Positions 1 to 64,000 of a stretch of 64,000 nt of DNA are shown here, in pieces. Both the position numbers and the translations under genes were made by a program. The notes under the pieces were generated by a model, which ran no database searches, had not been told where the DNA came from, and saw only the letters and a program-made list of their open reading frames with translations. Every line of letters begins with the position of its first letter. The first letter of the stretch is position 1. Source of the DNA: Panopea generosa (taxonomy: Eukaryota > Mollusca > Bivalvia > Adapedonta > Hiatellidae). The stretch is taken from positions 35,909,492-35,973,491 of the forward strand of contig CM055907.1 of assembly GCA_029582155.1 (NCBI GenBank). The letters are read 5' to 3'.

Positions 1-364
1 TATTGTTTCAGGTTGCAAACAAAAAGATCATTAATGACATTGATGTCATTATTCTTTTGTAATACAACTTCATGCTCTGTTTTACTGTTTTCTATGACAA
101 ATTCAAGTAAAGCTATATTTTCATAGATGAGAAATATCATCTATAACTAAATGTGACCTTAAGGCCAATTATATACTAGCAAATAGATACGAGCGAATAA
201 CTTGACAGATGCACATCATTGTCTTTAACTTCAAGGTGGGATTTCCATAGCAACAATTCAACTTTGTGTTACATTCACTTTATTTGCTACAGCTTGCCTT
301 TTACATCCACAGGAAGTACATGTGTACATATGGACGTTGATTCGTAACCCCATGAAAATATATG

Positions 365-675
365 AAGTTGTTGTATGGTGTTTAGTGTCACTTTTAACAA
401 TTTTTCAGTCATACTGTGTATACTTTAGACAGTATAAAGTGCTGCCGCGTCGAAATATCATACTGCAGACAGATTATATGATACCCCACCCAGTCACATT
501 ATACTAACACTGGGCCGACCTGACCCAGAACTATCCATTTTAATGCTGAATGCCAAGTGAAGAAGCTTCTGATACCATTTTTTGAGTCTTTGGTATGACC
601 CAGCCAGGGGTTTGAACCCACAACCTTCCACATGCAAGGCAGATGCTCTATCCCTTGGCCACTGTTGCAGTGTAT
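365..675 (-). mobile_element. tRNA-derived SINE, family A, copy 1
   Basis: On the minus strand the copy begins with a tRNA-like head carrying a B-box-like gggtttcaaacccc-type stretch (seen on + as ggggtttgaaccca at 606-619) and ends in a (CAA)-type tail, seen on + as gttgttgtatgg. It is about 75% similar by eye to the copies at 16702 and 27683. A 9-bp direct repeat, aaatatatg, flanks it at 356-364 and 676-684. It is intronic and decayed. Confidence 0.75.
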
Positions 676-844
676 AAATATATGTCAAAACAAACACAAA
701 AAACAACATCAGAATATTGTAATTATATTTCTAAAACATAACTTGTCCATAAAATTTGGGTCATTGTCTTCATCCATTCAAATTTGATGATAATCCAGTG
801 ATTTGCATGCCAATAAAAGCTTGATTCGCAAAATCATGATCATC

Positions 845-877
845 TTGATCACTTGAGCGCCCAAGGGTCTCTTGTTT
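845..877 (+). mobile_element. Hairpin-type repeat, 3' terminus only
   Basis: gatcacttgagcgcccaagg + gtctcttgttt has the short hairpin GCCC-AA-GGGT and the CTCTTGTTT end shared by H1 and H2. Confidence 0.4.
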
Positions 878-1514
878 ATGTATTGTTAACAAGATCAAGA
901 AACGTGTTGATTATGTAATGTTAACGTGTTATTTATGTGTAACGTTAAATGGGATAAAAAACAAGTAAGAAACAGGAAGAGTCCTCCGTATCACACAGAT
1001 GCTTGGAGTAATCAATACGTAAGAAGTGACTGTGACGCGATTTACCATACCATGATTTTGTGACCAGGGAATACGAGGAATATAATTAACCAGTTTGTGT
1101 AAAGATATATTAAATTCTTGGATTTCTCTTTATGGTTTGATTTGTTTATGTTTGGTATGGAGTTGTTTACAGGTTAACTTCTTCTCTGTGAATCAATAAA
1201 CATTTAAATAGCAGTGATTAGAGACACATGTTGATGGATCAATACAGCAAGTGTTTTCTGTGATATGATGGACATGGGACCAACTGTTGTTGTTTAGTAT
1301 CTCAGAGTAATTAACCATGTTGTCTGTTGATGTCCATCATATATGGAAGAACAGAGATGTTTGTTGTTCAAGTGCTGTACACAACTACAACAGATCTGCT
1401 GCAGTTTGAAATGTTCAGTTATGTTGGTGGGTGTTAGTTAGGTAATCAATGGATTATACAAATGTTGCCTTGTAATACACGGTCAGTAAGTCATTGTTAT
1501 GTATTAAAGCCTGG

Positions 1515-1925
1515 TGTTATAGTTGGTACTATTGTGTGTAGTTGGTATCATTGTGTGTAGTTGGTACCATTGTGTTGTTGAAACCATTGTGTGTAGTTGG
1601 TACCATAGTGTGTAGTTTGTATCATTGTGTGTAGTTGGTACCATAGTGTGTAGTTGTTACTATAATATGTAGTTGGTACCACAGTGTGTAGTTTGTAATT
1701 GTGTGTGTAGTTGGACCTATAGTGAGTAGTTGGTACCATTGTTTGTAGTTTATTCCGTTGTGTGTAGTTTGTACCATTTTGTTATTTGTGTGGCATTGTG
1801 TGATGTTGGCACTATAGTTTATAGATGAAGCCATTGTGTGTAGTTAGTACAATAATGTGTGGTGTGTACCATATAGTGTAGTTTGTACAATAGTGTGTAG
1901 TTTGTACCATAGCGTGTAGTTGGTT
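1515..1925 (+). repeat. Degenerate 18-21 bp minisatellite
   Basis: The unit is about gttggtaccattgtgtgta. Roughly 20 imperfect copies are present, with variable spacing. Confidence 0.85.
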
Positions 1926-2104
1926 TGGTATCATAATATATGGTACTATTTGTAATGTATGTGTGTTTGAGGTTGTACTGAATGAGTGAAGACATACCAA
2001 ATGATGATGACTCTCAAAAAGGATAGGGGACCGTAAAACAATGGAGACACTGTAATGGGTACATTGGGAATAAATATTGACACATTTGTAATACATAATA
2101 GGTC

Positions 2105-2290
2105 CTTTGTGACCAAGTGATCTAAGACACCATTTGAAGGTCACTTACCTCTCACCGCCGAGGTCATGGGTTGAAGCCCTGATCTCTGTCCTAACATTTT
2201 ATATGGGAAAGTTTAGCCATTATTTGCAGAATGGTGATTCATGGATAATGGATTCCAGGGGCCTTACTGAACCAATAAAACTTGGAGTAA
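2105..2290 (+). mobile_element. SINE-like dispersed repeat, decayed
   Basis: It contains ccgaggtcatgggttgaagc (B-box-like) and then gggaaagtttagccattatt and ggattccagggg, ending in caataaaacttgga. The same body is seen in reverse at 45250-45390. Confidence 0.5.
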
Positions 2291-2561
2291 TAAATTTGAT
2301 CTGTTTTATGTTGAAAATGATCTTAAACAACTTGAAAACAATTGTCTGCTATTTCAAATAATATTTCATATTGAGAGTGTGTTAATTTTAGTTACTTTCT
2401 AGGTGGTGATGTTTTATATTTTTAACTTTGATAAACATGAGAATATTCTAGAGCAATATAACAACCTTCCCACCACACACAATCAAATGTCTGTCTGATC
2501 CATGACCTTGGTAGAAGTTTCATGTCAAGTGTTAAGTGACTCCTTTTGATGTAGGAACTAA

Positions 2562-2937
2562 TTATGGGAAATACATTGTTACAGATGTACAATATATTGT
2601 TGCAGATGTATAATTCATTGTTACAGATGTACAATTCATTGTTACAGATGTACAAGTCATTGTTACAGATGTACAATTCATTGTTACAGATGTTCAGTTC
2701 ATTGTTGCAGATGTACAATTCATTGTTACAGATGTATAAATCATTGTTACAGATGTACAAGTCATCGTTACAGATATACAAGTCATTGTTACAGATGTAC
2801 AATACATTGATACAGATGTACAAGCCATCATTACAGATGTACAAATCATTGTTACAGATGTACAAATCATTGTTACAGATGTACAAGTCATTGTTACAGA
2901 TGTACACATAATTGTTGCAGATGTACAATACATTGTT
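2562..2937 (+). repeat. 21-bp minisatellite, left block
   Basis: The unit is about attgttacagatgtacaagtc; there are some 18 copies. Because 21 is divisible by three, several frames stay open on both strands and encode periodic peptides that should not be annotated as genes. Confidence 0.97.
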
Positions 2938-3321
2938 ACAATCTGATCACCTCAGCCTTTATGCTACGCAATAGGCCTCTGACATAATAAGGCGCCATTT
3001 TTAAACTTCTTTCAGTCACATGATAAAATAAAATGGCGGCCCCTTATGCCACCTTTATGCTGTATGTTCGTTGAAAATATATCCATTGATTAATCAAGAC
3101 TGATATTAAATTTCCCTATAAACATGACCCATGTCGAGTGTATAAATAAAAAATCGATATAATAACGCCAAATATTCAACTTAATGGTGTATACATACTT
3201 TGTTACTTTCATGCGAATGAACGCAAGACTTGTAACACAGGCGAATAGTGTTGGTGTATTCTAGAGCTATACACGAGGTGTATTATACGGATGATACGGA
3301 AATACCCGATGTTTCACAATT
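2938..3321. other. Unique island splitting the 21-bp minisatellite
   Basis: 384 bp of unrelated, slightly GC-richer sequence lies between two blocks of the same array. It contains aaggcgccattttt and aaaatggcggccccttat, an imperfect inverted pair. No clear terminal repeats or target duplication could be defined, so insertion of an unknown element or array growth from two seeds are both possible. Confidence 0.6.
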
Positions 3322-5120
3322 ATACATTGTTACAGATGTACAAATAATTGTTACAGATGTACAAGTCATTGTTACAGAATGATGTGCAATTCATTGTTGC
3401 AGATGTACAATACATTGTTACAAATGTACAAATCATTGATACAGATGTACAAATCATTGTTACAGATATACAAGTTATTGTTACAGATGTATAAATGATT
3501 GTTGCAGATGTACAATACATTGTTACAGATGTACAAATCATTGATACAGATGTACAAGTCATTGTTACAGATATATAAGTCATTGTTACAGATGTACAAA
3601 TCATTGATACAGATGTACAAGTCATTGTTACATATGTACAAGTCATTGTTACATATGTACAAGTCATTGTTACAGAATGATGCACAAATCATTGTTGCAG
3701 ATGTACAATACATTGTAACAGATGTACAAATCATTGATACAGATGTACAAATCATTGTTGCATATGTACAAATCATTGTAACAGATGTACAAGTCATTGT
3801 TACAGATGTACAAATCATTGATACAGATGTACAAATCATTGTTACAGATATACAAGTCATTGTTACAGATATACAAATGATTGTTGCAGATGTACAATAC
3901 ATTGTTATAGATGTACAATACATTGTTACAGATGTACAAATCATTGTTACAGATATACAAGTTATTGTTACAGATGTACAAATGATTGTTGCAGATGTAC
4001 AATACATTGTTACAGATGTACAAATCATTGATACAGATGTACAAGTCATTGTTACAGATGTACAAATCATTGTTGCAGATGTACAATACATTGTTACAGA
4101 TGTACAATACATTGTTACAGATGTACAATACATTGTTACAGATGTACAAATCATTGTTGCAGATGTACAATACATTGTTACAGATGTACAATACATTGTT
4201 ACAGACATACAAATCATTGATACAGATGTACAAGTCATTGTTAGAGATGTACAAGTCATTGTTACAGAATGATGCACAAATCATTGTTGCAGATGTACAA
4301 ATCATTGATACAGATGTACAAATCATTGTTACAGATGTGCAAATCATTGTTATAGATGTATAAGTTATTTTTACAGATGTACAAGTCATTGTTGCAGATG
4401 TACAATACATTGTTACAGATGTACAAGTTATTGTTACAGATGTACAAATCATTGTTACAAGTCATTGTTACAGATGTACAAATCATTGTTGCAGATATAC
4501 AATACATTGTTACAGATGTACAAATCATTGATACAGATGTACAAGTCATTGTTACATATATACAAGTCATTGTTACAGAATGATGCACAAATCATTGTTA
4601 CAGATTTACAAATCATTGTTGCAGATGTACAAATCATTGTTGCAGATGTACAATTCATTGTTGCAGATGTACAAATCATTGTTACAGATGTATAAGTTAT
4701 TGTTACAGATGTATGAATCATTGTAACAAGTCATTGTTACAGATGTACAAATCATTGTTACAGATGTATAAGTTATTGTTACAGATGTATGAATCATTGT
4801 TACAAGTCATTGTTACAGATGTACAAATCATTGTTGCAGATATACAATACATTGTTACAGATGTACAAGTCATTGTTACAGAATGATGCACAAATCATTG
4901 TTGCAGATGTACAAATCATTGATAAGATGTACAAATCATTGTTGCAGATGTACAATACATTGTTACAGATGTACAATACATTGTTACAGATGTACAAGTC
5001 ATTGTTACAGATGTACAAATCATAGTTACAGATGTACAAGTCATTGTTACAGATGTGCAAATCATTGTTACAGATGTACAAATCATTGTTGCAGATGATT
5101 GTTACAGATGTACAATACAT
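3322..5120 (+). repeat. 21-bp minisatellite, right block
   Basis: The same unit as the left block; about 85 copies. Variants include gttgcag for gttacag and a recurrent 22-25 bp variant, cagaatgatgcacaaatc, that shifts the frame at 3374, 3676, 4265, 4578 and 4880. This indicates higher-order units of roughly 300-600 bp. Confidence 0.97.
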
Positions 5121-5284
5121 TGGCTACTTTTGATGCTTTACTTACTCCTTCCAATATATTTCACAGCCTTGACCTTGGCAGTCGTCTTAATTAAATTTAT
5201 AATTTTATGTATATTTAGGCATGCTCATGTCTGATCCCCAGTAGCTGAATGATCTAAAGTATTGTCCAAATATCCTTTACCTAT

Positions 5285-5450
5285 CACCTGGCAGTTGTGT
5301 AGCGGATAGAGTGCTGGCCGCTCGCGCCAGAAGTTGCAGTTTCGATCTGTAGATCGACCCTATGCCTTTCAAAATAACAACACTCTGTACTGGTTCTACC
5401 CAGGAAGCAGTTCTACCCAGGAAGCAGACTCGAGAGTGATTCATATAAGT
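5285..5450 (+). mobile_element. SINE family C copy
   Basis: It has a tRNA-like head gtagcggatagagtgctggc with gccagaagttgcagtttcga, then a body with actctgtactggttctaccc. It matches the reverse complement of 45165-45235, the flank of the 35-bp array. Confidence 0.6.
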
Positions 5451-5489
5451 TTTGACCTTTCTTCACAGTCAGACTAATATAAATTAATA

Positions 5490-5670
5490 CAAACTCAGCT
5501 ATCACCCCATAGGTTGTGGGATTGAGCCCAGCTTGGTTGAAACACTTCATGCGATCATTTTTGCCAGTTACTAGTTGAAAGAAGGCGGTTTTACTCAGAT
5601 TCATTCTGGGGTCTTTCTTCATAAACAAGGCTAGATGCCAGTTGTATATACATGTACTGTAAACCTGGTT
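5490..5670 (+). mobile_element. SINE-like dispersed repeat
   Basis: ggttgtgggattgagcccag is B-box-like. The body includes ggttttactcagattcattc, which recurs at 45905-46045, 44190-44330 and 59505-59660. Confidence 0.5.
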
Positions 5671-5964
5671 AGAAAAGAACAATGAAAAGAATTATGATTT
5701 GGAGCCACTCTTTCAATATTAGATAATGATAAAGATGGGAATGAAATTATTCTTACCCATTTATAATATCAGTTACATTGTCATAAAACAAAATCTGATA
5801 GAAATGAGAGTAAACAGTAACTAGAAGTTGTAAATGTTTTCTCAAAATTATATATTTTTTTATGACTACAGAATATAAAAAAACAAAGTTTAATGGTAAA
5901 AACCCATTTTCCAGAATTAACAGAATGATATAAGAAGTACGTATAAACGCTGTCTTCGGTTTAG

Positions 5965-6260
5965 TTCTATTGCCCCTGGTTCAGTCTAAGCTCAGATTTT
6001 AGGTTTGTGACTGTCAATCCAGGAATTGTGAGTTTGAATCCCCATCCAGCCATTGTCTCTGTGATGATTAAAATACAGTATTGTGTCTCATTATCATTCA
6101 TCTCTCATTGCTGTTTCTAGTGGGAAAGTTATCAGCTATTTGCAGAGAAGGGTGTGCTTGAGTACTGGCTAACCTTCAAGGATCCCAGGGAAGAGTGGTT
6201 TAAAGTTAACTGATTGTTAGCCTTTGATGACATAAAAATGATGCTAAATATTCAAGCAAC
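5965..6260 (+). mobile_element. SINE family B copy
   Basis: A B-box-like gtgagtttgaatcccc is followed by the family body gggaaagttatcagc, the ggatcccaggg block and gatgacataaaaatgatgct. The A box region is degraded. Confidence 0.75.
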
Positions 6261-7640
6261 TGACATTTTATTATAAAAAAAACACCTCAACATTTCTGTT
6301 TTGCTGCCACAGGGTCTAAGAAGTTAACTCTTGAACAGTTTTTAAAATTCTAATCTGCTAAAAAATTGAACTTGATTAGACAATGTTATCACAGAATATG
6401 TTCTTCTGGATAATTAATTGAGGAAATTTAGTTTCATCTTGGTGACTGTGAGATATGCTGTGTCAATAGTTGGTTGCTTTTATGTAACAATTACTGAGTT
6501 GATTCGGCAGATTTTTTTCATAAAAATTGTGATATCTTGGGATATCTGTAAATATTTATCCTAGAGAAGAGATTCACTTTGGAATAAACGAGATTCCGTT
6601 TCGATAAATTGTCATTAGAGATGAAATTTGTGCATTTGATCATAAATGTCTCAGTTTGAATATTTGCAATTTTAGTAGGAGAGGTTTGTTACATTTGCAA
6701 TGGCTAATAAAAATGTTCTTTTAGTTTTAAATCTTCTAATTATGTCCTATTTTAATCGATGAAACATGCCGATTTATTTTTTTGCAAACATGCAACAAGA
6801 TCTTTAGCAAAGAAATCAAAAACGGTAAAAATTACATTGAATTTGGTTATAATGTGAGGAGCTAACATTGATTCTGATTGAAATTTAATTGATTAAATAT
6901 GAATACAATGTAGCTTAAATGTATTAGTTATAATAAAAGCTTTAATAATTATAGGAATTAAATTATTGATTATGATATAATCTCAATTGATTATGGAATA
7001 AACTTAATTAATTATGATGTAAGCTATATTTATTATGATGTAAGCTTAATTGAGTATGGTATGACTCAGTTTAAAATATTTTGCAATAGAATTGAAGCTG
7101 AGTCTGTAAAAATTTTAGTTTGTGTCTTTTCTCTTGGAATGATTGAAGAAGGACAAATGACCACAGTGTGATGTTGACATGTTTGTTTTAAGATTTCTGT
7201 TGGATCATTTAACAGATGTATTTTAAGACTATATTGATTATTTAAGTAAATGTTGATTGGAGTTTACTGCTCACTGAATCATGTACTTTAATACAGTGCT
7301 ACAAAGTATGGAGTATGTTTGATGTGTGTAAATGAGTAATTGTCATGATGGAGTAAAATGAGTAATACGGGATCTGGAGACAAGGTGCAGTCATACTTGA
7401 GTAGCAGGAACGACCGCTCCATGCTCCGTCTTTGTGCCCTGTTGTGGATACTCAAAGTTCAGGAGGATAATCACAGGAGAGGAAAATATCTGACTTGCAA
7501 CAGGCAGATGGCGCCACTTACTTCTGGTATTGTTGAGGGAGCCACTGCTTTGACTAGCGATGAGGTTAAAATTGTTCTTACTATTAAGTTCAATATTTTT
7601 CAAAATATTTAGTTTAGAACTGGGAGTCTGGGATTGTGAT

Positions 7641-8020
7641 TTTGTGACCTGTGTAAGCGTTCACCCCTATTAACCCTTTACTTCATATAGATGCCTTTGG
7701 ACACCTCTAATATAGTTCTAAGGCTTTTGAATTATTTGGTGAATTATGTTTATATTTACTGACAGAGTGGAAAACAGTGCAGGAAGTGTTCAGATTGCTT
7801 GTTACTCTTCCTGCACTGTTTTTAAAGACCTTCTGTCATTGGTATCTATGGAGTAAAGGGTTAAGCAGTCACTTGTTTTATTTACTTAGAGCAGCCATAT
7901 TTGCTGTTTCCCATTTCTATACTTTCACAGTAAATTAACCTGTATTAGGTAACAACCTGTCTTAAAAGTCCATTTTTTCTCCCTCCCTTGACTGACCACT
8001 TAAGACAGGTTTGACAGTTT
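7641..8020 (+). mobile_element. TA-type MITE (family M1) carrying a nested TTAA-type MITE
   Basis: The outer repeat has the M1 pattern: acctgtgtaagcg, gcagtcacttg, aacaacctgtcttaaaag, ccacttaagacaggtttgac. The inner element (7670-7864) interrupts it at the TTAA of ctattaagcagtcacttg. The terminal inverted repeats of M1 are worn at this copy. M1 copies elsewhere are at 11603, 39982, 43083 and 50482. Confidence 0.8.
7670..7864 (+). mobile_element. piggyBac-like MITE (family P1) flanked by TTAA
   Basis: It begins TTAACCCTTTACTTCATAT and ends with the inverted match ATGGAGTAAAGGGTTAA. TTAA duplication plus a terminal CCC/GGG is the known piggyBac hallmark. It is 195 bp including both TTAA copies, with no coding capacity. 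An internal inverted pair, ggaagtgttcag and cttcctgcactg-like sequence, lies in the middle. The second copy is at 53184. Confidence 0.85.
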
Positions 8021-9731
8021 AAATGACTTTTAGCAAATAGTTCATGGATAAAAAATGAAAATTAACAGAGTACAGATCAGCACAAAACAAAGCCATAGGT
8101 GGCACGAAGCAATATTGGTTATTTAATGTATAACTTAACTAACCAATGAATGAATTAAAACTAATGTTTTTGATGCACATTCTCGTTATTTGCATGTATC
8201 ATTTACCCATGGCCAGGATTGTATTATCTATAATGCAGTCTCATTTTACCCATAATGCAATTTCAATCGTAGATGATATATCAGAAAGGATTTTCTATTA
8301 AAGTAGGGATAAAATGCATTGCAATTTTCATTAATAAATAAAATACAAATGTACATAAAATCCAATAAACGTAACAAGAATATATTTTAATGGGAGTGGT
8401 AAGATCCATACATTCCAAAAATTGACAGCATATATTTAAATACTGCTTGACAAAATTCTCTACGTCTTTTGGACTTTTTCTAAGATGAAAAAATAAAATA
8501 AAATATGTAAACTAGTATGACGGATCAAATCAGAAAACGGAAATCAGAATGAAATCTCATAACTCATTTGAAACTTATGAAATACGATGCAATTTTAACC
8601 AGGAAATCTATTTTAGTCTCACCTGGGAGCGTAGGCAAAGTTAGGAAATCACTTATATTAATTATTTTGTCGCGTTTAAATTGATATCGTTATAGATATA
8701 TGAGTACATTATAAGCGTAACATAAAATTATTGAAAAAGTGTTTTTAACCAATTTTGAAATTTTAACAAATCCTGAAAATTGTAGTGCCTTTGATTAAGA
8801 TTTCTTTATCACATGATCCGGTGAACGTCACATGCTTACAAATTTGCATACTCTAGTAAAGTGTTCTGCTATTGTCAAATGATGGAAGTTTTAAAAAAAA
8901 AAGAAGAAATCTTATGGTACACCTGATTGGGGAGATTTGGACCCTGGTTAGGCCATAATAAATTAATTGGTTACTAAGATTATCATCCCTGCCAGCTTCC
9001 TCATTCATTTTTATAAAAATAGATATATAAAAAATAAAAGTCATTATTATTATATTTTTATAAACAACAAAATTTTAATTAAACAAAAACTTAAAAAAAT
9101 AAAATCCTCACCCCTACCCCTTTTTAAGAAAACAAATTGGATGAGAATCAAGTAATTAATTTATAATGGCTTTTTCCTTATTTTGATAAACTGAAAACCT
9201 CAGCTTGGAATATCCTTTTCTCAACTCAGTACCATGGAAGATCCAACCTGATTATAATGTGTTGAAAACAGGTGAAAATGCACTTTCCTTACCTATCTCC
9301 ATCAAAGCTAATACTTAAGATTCAAACAAACACACTGTCCCTTAAAGCTAACAAACTGACCCATAAAGCAATCAAATGTCATGCTAGATACATATACCGA
9401 CTGCTGTGTTTCCATTTATAGCCTCTCCTGGAGAATGGTGTAGTAATTAGGACAATGTCTCTCTTCTGAAACATGGTAAGGTGCTTATACGGCTATTCAT
9501 AAAGGACATATTTCTTGGTTTGACTTTTTGCTGAGGTTGACTGTGAATTTCTGTATATTTATTGTTCACAGATCAACACCGCACCCTAGGAAGCTTATAA
9601 ATAATGCAATCAGATTTTCTCTTATTTGTAGGAATATGGATTTCCAGGGAGGACGTTTATCAAATAATGGCATCAGACCTGGGCTCTATGCATATTTCAA
9701 TTCTGACTGTGTTGTTTATGTCTATTTTCAG

Positions 9732-63748
<54,017 letters not shown>

Positions 63749-64000
63749 GTAAATGATGACATGCAACTCGCCACTTTCAGAATGCCGTCATGTCACCCGT
63801 ATAGCGACATTCTCATTTCTTAATTTGTATAGAACTACATGCTAATTAATAACATTGGAAAACTTGGGACTGATTATGTAAATTATTGATGAAATAGATG
63901 TCATTACTACTGCTTATTGTTGGCTGGGAAGGTCCAATGATTCGGGCAATACAGACTCAGCAAAACTTAATTTACTATGCAAGCAATATTTGTCAAATAC

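Larger units (their letters stand above)
1..9731 (+). other. CASK: Intron (5' part) upstream of the first CASK exon seen
   Basis: No coding exon was found here on either strand. It holds a SINE (365-675), a hairpin end of a CTCTTGTTT element (about 845-877), an 18-21 bp array (1515-1925), the 21-bp arrays (2560-5125), several decayed SINE copies (2105-6260) and a nested transposon pair (7641-8020). The stretches 900-1500, 5700-5960, 6260-7640 and 8020-9730 look like unique AT-rich sequence. The open frame at 7358-7612 has no recognised similarity and no convincing splice sites. Confidence 0.6.

Noticed and set aside
3372-4452. Long open frames on both strands with repeated Cys/Thr/Met or Asn/Leu/Tyr residues
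   Set aside because: They follow the 21-bp repeat; seven-residue periods on both strands come from a unit divisible by three and lack any domain.
7358-7612. 84-residue open frame as a missing CASK exon
   Set aside because: It does not resemble the CASK region before L27 and lacks a consistent acceptor and donor. It may be a repeat fragment.

Overview
The window is animal nuclear DNA, AT-rich and intron-dominated. It carries an internal part of one protein-coding gene on the + strand: the orthologue of CASK, the CaMK/L27/PDZ/SH3/guanylate-kinase-like scaffold of the MAGUK family. Twelve short exons with GT-AG junctions lie between 9732 and 63748. They start at the linker after the first L27 helices and run through the second L27, PDZ, SH3 and hook regions into the first part of the guanylate-kinase-like domain. 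The N-terminal CaM-kinase domain and the C-terminal end of the GK domain lie outside the window. The repeat content (tRNA-derived SINEs, TA- and TTAA-flanked miniature transposons, and hairpin-ended GTCTGTCGTC-rich elements ending in CTCTTGTTT) resembles lophotrochozoan genomes, most likely a bivalve mollusc. That placement is inference.

Layout: 1-9731 is intron holding a SINE, an 18-21 bp and a 21-bp minisatellite, and a nested transposon pair. 9732-15112 holds two L27-region exons separated by a 35-bp minisatellite into which two transposons have inserted. 15113-46765 is a 31.7 kb intron with a 27-bp array split by a SINE, a 6.7 kb 51-bp array with higher-order duplication, a 72-bp array interrupted by two hairpin-ended elements, a 35-bp array apparently grown from a SINE, and two candidate alternative first exons. 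46766-51602 holds the end of L27, the PDZ exons, and two exons that both encode the last PDZ beta strand. 51603-58946 is intron ending in a 2.8 kb 21-bp array. 58947-63748 holds the SH3, hook and GK exons, with a 45-bp array that copies an exon's own splice donor and a 53-bp array.

The exons make one continuous frame: 443 codons if the CASK-like PDZ exon (51534-51602) is used, or 451 codons with the alternative exon (49918-50010). About a third of the window is tandem repeat. Most long open frames on either strand are products of repeats whose unit length is a multiple of three and are not genes. No second gene, true tRNA, rRNA or CRISPR array was found.

The main points for follow-up are the tandem PDZ exons that look like alternative or mutually exclusive cassettes, the minisatellite that amplified a functional 5' splice site, several transposon insertions whose empty sites are preserved elsewhere in the same window, and the higher-order structure of the large arrays.
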